A DNA stretch of 6,082 nucleotides, from NCBI GenBank assembly GCA_003520025.1, contig DOVP01000310.1:1-6082 (forward strand), written 5' to 3'. The notes beneath the pieces were generated by a model. It made no database searches. It was not told the DNA's origin and saw only the letters and a list, made by a program, of their open reading frames with translations. Of this stretch, positions 1 through 4,648 are shown one piece after another. A program made the translations under genes and the position numbers. Origin of the DNA: Phycisphaerales bacterium. Its GTDB lineage: Bacteria; Planctomycetota; Phycisphaerae; Phycisphaerales; SM1A02. The stretch's first letter is position 1, and every line of letters starts with the position of its first letter.

Positions 1-1047
1 GAGGTCGGCAGCGGCGATGAAGGCGGCGACGCTGTTTGGCGCGTCGTCCTCGAAGAGTTCCATGACCACCTCGCGGCCATTGATGGTCAGCAGTGCCAGT
101 GGGTTGTTGTTGCGGCGTGCATCCTTGAGACGCCGTTGCTGCTCGGCGGGCCACATTTCGGCGGCGGTTCGCCGGAGTGGAATCATGAATCCGAGGCGGC
201 GGAAGAGCCCGGGACGTCCTGCCGTTTTCAGCGCTTCCATGTCGATCGATTCGATCAATTCACGGGCGCGTTCAAAGTGATGGTCTGCGTAATGCGTGTC
301 CGACCAGAGGTAGAGATGCGCCGGGTCGGTCATCAGTTCCTCTGGGATTGAATCAAGCAATCGCCGCGCCACGCTGAAATGATTGGCGTGCCGGTGACCG
401 CGGGCCGTTGCGATCGCGATATCGAGGTTGTTCGGGTGGTCGATCCTGAGCCGCTCACCGACGGCGCCGGCCATATCTCCAGCGACGCGGGCAAGTATGT
501 CCAGTTCTCTCTGGCACTGCTCGATATCACCGTCGGGTCCACCGAGCCTGTTGAACCGTTCGACGATTCGCTGCGGATCTTCAACAGCGAGAATGCGAAA
601 CAGCCTGTCCAGATACAACAAAGCATCTGGCCGCTGTCGAACCAGTTTTTCGAGCACTTCAAAGGCATGGGCCGGATCGCGGGACATCCAGTAGTCGGTC
701 CACGTCAGGCCAGCGGTGGTCTTCTGGGGCGCGAGTTTCAGCAGGTGGCCAAAGGCATCATCGACGCCGATTCCGTCTTGCAGACCGATGCTCAGCGTTG
801 CTTCCATTTCAAGTCCGCGTGGGTCATTTGGAAAGCGGTCGGTGAAACTGCGGGCCCGCTCACGCAGTATCCGGGCCGGCGTTGCCCAGTCGACTTCGGG
901 CTCGTTTGATCGAGGCAGGGCCGCGAAGTCTTTCCGGAGCTTCGCCACTTCGATATCTGCCGGGGGGGGCGTCAGGGGCTCACTCGGCGGATTGATGGGG
1001 TTCGGCGTGCTGATGCACAGCAGCGTGATGAGCAGTGGGATGAGCAT
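1..1047 (-). CDS. Exported helical protein with C-terminal cyclophilin-type peptidyl-prolyl isomerase domain (3' end beyond window)
   Basis: Read on the minus strand, an open frame runs from ATG at 1047 through the left edge, giving 349 visible residues and no stop. Residues 1-17 are hydrophobic ([11 protein letters not shown]...), followed by a Pro-rich linker to about 30, suggesting export. C11 is preceded by Leu-Leu, a poor lipobox. Residues 31-310 look mainly alpha-helical, rich in Arg/Glu/Ala/Leu, and resemble degenerate TPR-like helices; I cannot assign a family. Residues 318-349 ([25 protein letters not shown]) match the first strand and helix of cyclophilin-type isomerases, which catalyse cis-trans isomerisation at proline bonds. 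The active-site Arg/Phe residues lie beyond the window, so activity cannot be judged. Start: ATG 1047 puts the hydrophobic segment at the N-terminus but with no basic n-region and only a distant AGGA. An in-frame ATG at 1119 would add 24 residues including several Arg. The fold call is fairly sure; the start is uncertain. Confidence 0.8.
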   Translation of the reverse strand, partial: MLIPLLITLLCISTPNPINPPSEPLTPPPADIEVAKLRKDFAALPRSNEPEVDWATPARILRERARSFTDRFPNDPRGLEMEATLSIGLQDGIGVDDAFGHLLKLAPQKTTAGLTWTDYWMSRDPAHAFEVLEKLVRQRPDALLYLDRLFRILAVEDPQRIVERFNRLGGPDGDIEQCQRELDILARVAGDMAGAVGERLRIDHPNNLDIAIATARGHRHANHFSVARRLLDSIPEELMTDPAHLYLWSDTHYADHHFERARELIESIDMEALKTAGRPGLFRRLGFMIPLRRTAAEMWPAEQQRRLKDARRNNNPLALLTINGREVVMELFEDDAPNSVAAFIAAADL

Positions 1048-1115
1048 GGAGCGGAGTTGGTTCCTGGTGGACGAGGGGTGCAGACAGCATAGGCGGTCTG
1101 GGGTCAACACAGCCC

Positions 1116-1129
1116 GCATAGACCTATGC
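1116..1129. promoter_or_regulatory. Perfect palindrome GCATAG-AC-CTATGC upstream of the isomerase gene
   Basis: Two 6-bp arms separated by AC form a perfect inverted repeat about 70 bp before the preferred isomerase start at 1047. A third copy of the half-site, GCATAGG, lies at 1087-1093, 29 bp away (about three helical turns). The third copy also contains the minus-strand hexamer TATGCT (1091-1086), a possible -10 box, though no convincing -35 accompanies it. Seen: the repeats. Inferred: an operator for a dimeric regulator controlling the isomerase gene. If translation really begins at 1119, the palindrome would overlap that start codon, which makes 1119 a little less attractive as the start. 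Confidence 0.35.
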
Positions 1130-1171
1130 CGACTGATTGGGGTGTATTTTGAGAAATTAGGTCTGCGGTCG

Positions 1172-1199
1172 TTGACGTAGGTTGGAGAGGTTGTATGAT
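1172..1199 (+). promoter_or_regulatory. Sigma-70 type promoter for the predicted small RNA
   Basis: TTGACG (1172-1177) and TATGAT (1194-1199) each differ from the consensus -35 and -10 hexamers at one position and are separated by 16 bp. This is the best promoter match I see in the window. The expected transcription start is about seven bases downstream, near 1206, immediately before a stable hairpin. It points away from the isomerase gene, whose own promoter must lie in the same 160-bp interval. No plus-strand protein gene follows closely, so its product appears to be the short RNA ending at the terminator at 1241-1286. Confidence 0.7.
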
Positions 1200-1205
1200 T
1201 CCACC

Positions 1206-1286
1206 CGTCGGCCAAGTGGCTGACTCAAATTTGCCCCCGGAAGGGCTCGGTATGCGGCTTTGCCGCTACCGGGCCTTTTTTTTTTT
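1206..1286 (+). ncRNA. Predicted standalone small RNA, about 80 nt
   Basis: A near-consensus promoter ends at 1199 and an intrinsic terminator closes at 1276-1286, defining a transcript of about 80 nt with no ORF of note. Predicted structure in order: hairpin 1, a 7-bp stem (1207-1213 with 1218-1224, one G-U pair) with an AAGU loop; a mostly single-stranded linker (1225-1240) containing AAAUUU followed by GCCCCCGG; then the long terminator hairpin. The plan of 5' hairpin, open C-rich linker and terminator is that of a trans-acting regulatory RNA, with the linker as possible seed. I do not recognise it as 6S, SRP RNA, tmRNA or RNase P RNA; it is too short for most of these and lacks their conserved elements. 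A leader or attenuator role is unlikely because the next plus-strand gene starts at 4085. Boundaries are estimates, and expression is inferred. Confidence 0.6.
1241..1286 (+). terminator. Strong rho-independent terminator
   Basis: Left arm 1244-1258 pairs with 1262-1275 around a TTT loop (1259-1261). The inner helix is GCGGC/GCCGC; after a bulged T at 1253, A1252-T1267 through G1244-C1275 pair continuously with one T-G wobble. The stem extends by AAG (1241-1243) against the first Ts. Eleven consecutive T residues (1276-1286) follow. Only the plus strand has a T-run after the stem, so it terminates plus-strand transcription and does not serve the minus-strand HD gene coming from the other side. 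Confidence 0.9.
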
Positions 1287-1312
1287 GCGCTTGCTTCCAA
1301 CACTGGGGCGAT

Positions 1313-1336
1313 CGAGCGAACACGCTCGCTGAGCGA
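1313..1336. repeat. Overlapping inverted repeats (CGAGCG/CGCTCG and TCGCT/AGCGA)
   Basis: CGAGCG (1313-1318) and CGCTCG (1323-1328) form a 6-bp stem with an AACA loop. The right arm is shared with a second palindrome, TCGCT-G-AGCGA (1326-1336), so the two hairpins are mutually exclusive. No T-run follows on either strand. Function unknown; short GC-rich repeats like this can also arise by chance. Confidence 0.4.
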
Positions 1337-1428
1337 TGCCGGATAGGGGGCCTCAGGGGCGTTTATTGAAAAAAGTCGGGGGGTGCTGACAGAAATAGGG
1401 GGGCTCCGCGGATACGTAGTGGAAGCGG

Positions 1429-1441
1429 ATGTGACTCACAT
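1429..1441. repeat. Perfect 13-bp palindrome ATGTGA-C-TCACAT
   Basis: Two 6-bp arms flank a single central C. The half-sites TGTGA/TCACA are those of CRP/FNR-family operators, but the central spacer is 1 bp rather than the usual 6 bp, so a CRP site is not supported. No promoter hexamers or same-strand gene start are nearby. It may be an operator-like site for another dimeric protein, or chance. Confidence 0.4.
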
Positions 1442-1481
1442 GGGACACGCCGCGAGACACAACTCACTTTGCTCCCTTGCA

Positions 1482-1520
1482 ATGAATGGAGTGCTCCGAC
1501 GGTCGGAGTGCTCCGTTCAT
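1482..1520 (+). repeat. Long inverted repeat, 18-bp hairpin with a CGG loop
   Basis: Bases 1482-1499 pair with 1503-1520 around CGG. Read as plus-strand RNA all 18 pairs form, fifteen Watson-Crick and three G-U (1487/1515, 1492/1510, 1493/1509). Read as minus-strand RNA the same three become A-C mismatches. Each arm contains the near-palindromic decamer GGAGTGCTCC (1488-1497 and 1505-1514), so the element is also a direct repeat with 17 bp between centres. CTTTT follows on the plus strand, a weak U-tract; none follows on the minus strand. It lies 109 bp beyond the HD gene stop. Possibilities are a transcript-stabilising 3' hairpin, a weak plus-strand terminator, a tandem protein-binding site, or a member of a dispersed repeat family. 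Confidence 0.6.
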
Positions 1521-1574
1521 CTTTTCGGGTCTGTGAGAGCTGCGGCGCGGTCTGTCGCGTCGAGTGCCATTGGA

Positions 1575-1593
1575 AGATCGGATCTGGAGATCC
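1575..1593. repeat. Overlapping palindromes AGATC-G-GATCT and GGATCT-GG-AGATCC
   Basis: Two perfect short palindromes share the GGATCT block (1575-1585 and 1580-1593), packing three GATC tetramers into 19 bases just downstream of the HD gene stop. Loops of one or two bases make them poor RNA hairpins, and no U-tract follows on the minus strand, so I do not call a terminator. Significance is doubtful. Confidence 0.3.
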
Positions 1594-1628
1594 TCATTGG
1601 CCGCTCGCCTGCTCCGGCGTGGCTGCTG

Positions 1629-3956
1629 CTACGAGGCTTCCGCGGCTTCGATCTTGAGTTTGGTCATGGTGCCGGGTTCGGTCGTCTCGTCCTCTGGATA
1701 CGCAATGCGGCCGTGGTGGATGGCGCCGACTCGGGTGAGGATGGCTTCTTTGATCTTGCTCAGTTCGGCGAGCGTGAGGGGGCACTGGTCAAACTGGCCG
1801 TCGAGGAGTCGTTTTTCGGCCAGTTCGTGTACGAGTCCTTCGATCTGAGCAGGTGTAGGTTCGTTCATGGCCCGGGTGGCGCTCTCGACGCAGTCGGAGA
1901 GCATGAGAATGGCGGCCTCCTTGGTCTGGGGCCGCGGTCCGGGGTACCGGAACTCGACTTCCTGCGGCGTTTCCTTGTCACCGGCTTCTTCCGCTCGCTG
2001 CTTGGCGGCGCGGTAGAAGTACTCGACCAGCGTGGTGCCGTGGTGGGACTCGATGAAGTGGACGATCGTGCGTGGCACGCGATATTCGCGGGCCAGTTCG
2101 ATGCCATCCTTGACGTGTCCGATGATGACCAGCAGACTCATCGCGGGGCTGAGGTTGTCGTGCCGGTTCTCGCCACCTTGCTGATTCTCGACGAAGTACT
2201 GCGGCTTGTGCATCTTTCCGATGTCGTGGTAGAGACCGCCCACGTACACGAGCAGGCCGTCGGCGCCAATCGCTTCGGCAGCCGCTTCGGCGATGCTTGC
2301 GACCTGCATGGAGTGGTCGTAGGTGCCCGGAGCTCGCTGCTGGAGTTCCCGCAGGAGTGGACGGCGAGGGTCACGCAGTTCGGCGAGCGTCATGCCGGTG
2401 GTGATGTGGAAGACGCGTTCGATGCTCGGCAGGATGCCCAGCACCAGGAAGCCCACACAGAGCGCCGCGGCGGCGGCCAGTGCGGCATCGGTCAACACTT
2501 GCAGAATCGCACCGGAGACTGATGGATACTCGATCATCCCCAGCACGATCGTGCCGCCAGCAGATACCGCAGCGGCGATGAACGAGGCGCGGATCAGGCA
2601 GGCGCGGCTCCGCACCTCATGGAGTTGGGCGATCAGCGTGCCAGCGCCCGCCATCAGCAGGATGAACCAGCCGATGCTCTCGCCAAAGGCCATTGTGACG
2701 ATGGCAGCCTGAATGGCGGCGACTGCTATGGCGAGCCGCTGGTTGTAGGAGAGCCGCAAAATGGTGGCAGCCAGCAGCAGGGGACCGAGCGAAGCGGCGA
2801 GTTTGAGCGCCGGGACATCGGCGGTGACCAGCACCGTGATGGCGAGCATGATCGCGACGAGCAGGCAGATGGCGATCAGCCGCAGTGTGTTCCGGGCGAT
2901 GCGTCGGTGCGTCATGGCCGTGAAGCCGGCAAGGAAGATCGAGAGCGCAGCGAGCAGCAGGCCGATGCCGATGCGTGGGATCCATCGGGCGGTCCATGAC
3001 GCGGATGTGGCGAAAACGTGAGCTTCTCGGGTGGCCTCATCATGCTGCAAGGCCGTGATCGATTCGCCGGGGCGGTAGATGACCTCGCCAGCAGCATGTT
3101 CGATCATGACCGGCTCGATGCCCGTGGCCGCTTCGTCGGCGAGCGCATCGGTTCGGTCGCGATCCAGCAGCATGGATGGACGCGCGTCACGGGCGATGCG
3201 GGTGGTGACGATATCGACGATCGACTCGGGATACCCCGCTCGCCTGACGATTTCGCGGAGGCGAGGGGGGATCACGCCGCCATCCATGCTGGTGACGTTC
3301 AGGGGCTCGCCTCGTAGTGGCCGCTCGAAGGTCCCGTCCGCCAATCCGAGGGCGCGGTTGGTCGCGGCTTGAGTTGCAAAGAGTTGAAACGTCTCGGGGT
3401 CGAGAATAGGCGCCTTGATGAGCGCGTCCTGCGTGAGCGCATCGGTCCATTTGGCCCACGCATCCGTCGGGCCACCGGGACCGGCGAAGGGCTTGATCGT
3501 CGCGAGTTTCGCTTCGTCCAGATTGAAGTCCTTCTTCAGTTCATCCGCCACACCAGCAAGCGATTCTGTGGCGGCAACGGCCGTCGGCAAGCCCAGTAGC
3601 GACGAGTGCAGGCGGTCAAGCGATGTGGTGTTTGGGACGTAGATGAACGGTGAGTCGGCGCGGGCTTCGTCACGGCGGGTGGTCGTGGCCGCTGCGTTCT
3701 CGATGCGGTAGTCCAGTCGGGTCAGCCTTGCTTGCTTGGCGATGAGGCCCGGGTAGGCGTAGACCTGCTCGCGGCCCCAGCCGACCAGCAGGCAGGCGAA
3801 GATCAGGAAGCCGAAGATGATGATCGCTGAGCGAATGAACTCGGGCCGCTTCAGAGCTGCTTTCAGATCGGCTGGGGGTTTCGGGATGTTGCGGCGAATC
3901 TCCTGCCGCCGCTTCTCCCTGCGGCTGGTCGTCTTCGGCTTGTTGGAGGTGTTCAT
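1629..3956 (-). CDS. pgpH: 7TM-HD family membrane phosphodiesterase (PgpH/YqfF-like), probable cyclic-di-AMP hydrolase
   Basis: A complete 775-residue protein (from ATG 3956) with the family's domain order. A basic cytosolic N-terminus precedes TM1 (about 41-61); an extracytoplasmic 7TMR-HDED-type domain spans about 62-322; seven hydrophobic segments follow between about 326 and 512; a cytosolic HD domain spans about 542-700. The family linker PLLRELQQRAPGTYDHS is clear. Metal ligands visible are H548, H577-D578 (in YHDIGK), H614, H638-H639 and D688. Characterised members such as Listeria PgpH hydrolyse c-di-AMP to pApA with the external domain tuning activity; function here is inferred by family. 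Length is a little above the Listeria protein. Start: an upstream in-frame GTG (4025) would add 23 residues, almost all Pro/Gly/Asp encoded by a G/C-tract, so ATG 3956 is preferred although no Shine-Dalgarno precedes either. The common phoH and ybeY neighbours are absent on both visible flanks. Confidence 0.93.
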   Translation of the reverse strand: MNTSNKPKTTSRREKRRQEIRRNIPKPPADLKAALKRPEFIRSAIIIFGFLIFACLLVGWGREQVYAYPGLIAKQARLTRLDYRIENAAATTTRRDEARADSPFIYVPNTTSLDRLHSSLLGLPTAVAATESLAGVADELKKDFNLDEAKLATIKPFAGPGGPTDAWAKWTDALTQDALIKAPILDPETFQLFATQAATNRALGLADGTFERPLRGEPLNVTSMDGGVIPPRLREIVRRAGYPESIVDIVTTRIARDARPSMLLDRDRTDALADEAATGIEPVMIEHAAGEVIYRPGESITALQHDEATREAHVFATSASWTARWIPRIGIGLLLAALSIFLAGFTAMTHRRIARNTLRLIAICLLVAIMLAITVLVTADVPALKLAASLGPLLLAATILRLSYNQRLAIAVAAIQAAIVTMAFGESIGWFILLMAGAGTLIAQLHEVRSRACLIRASFIAAAVSAGGTIVLGMIEYPSVSGAILQVLTDAALAAAAALCVGFLVLGILPSIERVFHITTGMTLAELRDPRRPLLRELQQRAPGTYDHSMQVASIAEAAAEAIGADGLLVYVGGLYHDIGKMHKPQYFVENQQGGENRHDNLSPAMSLLVIIGHVKDGIELAREYRVPRTIVHFIESHHGTTLVEYFYRAAKQRAEEAGDKETPQEVEFRYPGPRPQTKEAAILMLSDCVESATRAMNEPTPAQIEGLVHELAEKRLLDGQFDQCPLTLAELSKIKEAILTRVGAIHHGRIAYPEDETTEPGTMTKLKIEAAEAS

Positions 3957-3968
3957 AGGGGACGGTCC

Positions 3969-4008
3969 GGGGTCCGGGGGGTCCGGGGGGGGGCCGGTGG
4001 GGCCGGGG
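3969..4008 (+). repeat. G-tract cluster with G-quadruplex pattern in the divergent intergenic region
   Basis: Five G-runs on the plus strand (3969-3972, 3976-3981, 3985-3993, 3999-4002, 4005-4008) are separated by short spacers of 2-5 bases, two of them TCC, so the unit GGTCCGGGG is partly tandem. This fits the canonical intramolecular G-quadruplex pattern. It lies 13-52 bp before the HD gene ATG and 77-116 bp before the lipoprotein gene. The HD transcript would carry the C-rich complement in its leader. Effect on expression is inference; simple slippage of a GC-rich tract would also explain it. Confidence 0.6.
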
Positions 4009-4016
4009 TTCAGTGT

Positions 4017-4030
4017 ACCCCTCACGGGGT
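4017..4030. promoter_or_regulatory. Short palindrome ACCCC-TCAC-GGGGT between divergent genes
   Basis: Perfect 5-bp arms around TCAC lie in the 128-bp interval between the divergent HD and lipoprotein genes, where both promoters must be unless transcription starts inside a gene. I could not identify good -35/-10 pairs for either gene here; TAGGCT (4052-4057) is only a weak plus-strand -10 candidate. The alternative HD start codon GTG (4025-4023) falls in the palindrome loop. An operator role is possible but weakly supported. Confidence 0.25.
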
Positions 4031-4070
4031 TCTGGTCGTGGTAGGCTCCATGTCGACCATTGCCCCTCTC

Positions 4071-4075
4071 AAGGA
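4071..4075 (+). promoter_or_regulatory. Ribosome binding site AAGGA for the lipoprotein gene
   Basis: AAGGA ends nine bases before ATG 4085, an ordinary Shine-Dalgarno spacing. This decides the start: the frame is open from an earlier ATG at 4013, but that would add a basic 24-residue tail ahead of the signal peptide and has no such site. The clear site here contrasts with the HD gene, which has none. Confidence 0.7.
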
Positions 4076-4084
4076 CGACACCGA

Positions 4085-4648
4085 ATGCCCTCTGTTTTCA
4101 TAATACGCCTGCTTGGTGCCTTTTTGCTTGTCTCTGGGGGATGCGCCAAGGACGCCGGCACGCCCGCCTCGCCGGTACAGGTGTCGCTGAGCGATTCGCA
4201 GGTGATTGGGGTGCGGCGGGTGCTCAATGACGGGGTGCTGGTGGAACCGGGCCCGCTGCTGCCGCTGCTCCCGGCTTCCGGGGTTCGCTGGAGCGATGTG
4301 GAGCGGGCTGTGAAATCGGCGGGCGCCGAGCCGGAGATCTTGTGCGCGGTGGTGGCAGCGGACGTGGAGCCGAAGACCGCGACGATTTTTCTACGCACGA
4401 CTGAGGGCTGGCCGGTTGTGGTGCGGGCACATCTCACCGCGGGGGGAATCAGATTTGATGCAGTTGTTGGTCCCTACCCTAGCGATCCGGCCGCGCAGGC
4501 GAAGGCGCGCGAGATGGAGCGGGCGATCACGAAGTCGCTGCGGGAGTGGGGGAAGAAGCCGGCGGTTTCTTCCTGGCAGTGTTCAGCAGAACCCACTCCT
4601 CCTGCAAACGGGAGAGAGGAACACTATCGGGGAGGAACTGCCAAATGA
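4085..4648 (+). CDS. Predicted small lipoprotein of unknown function
   Basis: This frame encodes 187 residues. The N-terminus MPSVFIIRLLGAFLLVSGGC is a lipoprotein signal: a short n-region with one Arg, a hydrophobic core, and a Gly-Gly-Cys cleavage region with C20 as the likely lipidated residue. Ser at -3 is less usual than Leu or Val, so the lipobox is good but not perfect. The mature part of about 168 residues has an acidic/hydrophobic stretch (35-70), a patterned alpha/beta region (about 73-130) and a charged helix (about 138-157). The last 28 residues are low-complexity and overlap the gatA end. I do not recognise the family. Support for its being real: the RBS, the signal peptide and the alternating hydrophobic pattern. 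It is transcribed divergently from the HD gene and converges on gatA, with its stop 25 bp inside that gene's span; no intrinsic terminator is visible. Probably anchored in the membrane facing the periplasm. Confidence 0.72.
   Translation: MPSVFIIRLLGAFLLVSGGCAKDAGTPASPVQVSLSDSQVIGVRRVLNDGVLVEPGPLLPLLPASGVRWSDVERAVKSAGAEPEILCAVVAADVEPKTATIFLRTTEGWPVVVRAHLTAGGIRFDAVVGPYPSDPAAQAKAREMERAITKSLREWGKKPAVSSWQCSAEPTPPANGREEHYRGGTAK

Larger units (their letters stand above)
1287..1628. other. Non-coding gap between small RNA and HD-domain gene
   Basis: This is the 3' flank of the minus-strand HD gene. I find no convincing protein gene, tRNA or intrinsic terminator for that gene here. Open frames in it are either tiny or are the beginning of a long antisense frame that runs into the HD gene. 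What it does hold is a cluster of inverted repeats: 1313-1336, 1429-1441, 1482-1520 and 1575-1593, listed separately where they stand out. The HD transcript may therefore end by Rho-type termination or at one of these hairpins without a U-tract. Confidence 0.6.

Noticed and set aside
379..909. Plus-strand open frame of 176 codons
   Set aside because: Antisense to the isomerase gene, whose minus-strand frame is open for the full 349 codons, begins with a hydrophobic signal-like segment and ends in a recognisable cyclophilin segment.
1366..1396. TTGAAA at 1366-1371 as a second plus-strand promoter
   Set aside because: No acceptable -10 hexamer occurs at 15-19 bp spacing; the following sequence is a G-run.
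1464..1520. Minus-strand 18-codon ORF with AAAAG before its ATG
   Set aside because: It is made largely of the 18-bp inverted repeat and has no features of a real peptide; the start codon is simply the edge of the repeat.
1383..2522. Plus-strand open frame of 379 codons starting in the gap
   Set aside because: Most of it lies antisense to the HD gene's conserved catalytic domain. Its composition (Gly/Val/Asp/Glu/Arg rich, no motif) is that of a complementary-strand shadow in high-GC DNA, and it has no RBS.
4579..4624. Inverted repeat GTGTTC/GAACAC near the gatA and lipoprotein ends as a terminator
   Set aside because: The arms are only 6 bp, the loop is over 30 bases, and no T-run follows on either strand.
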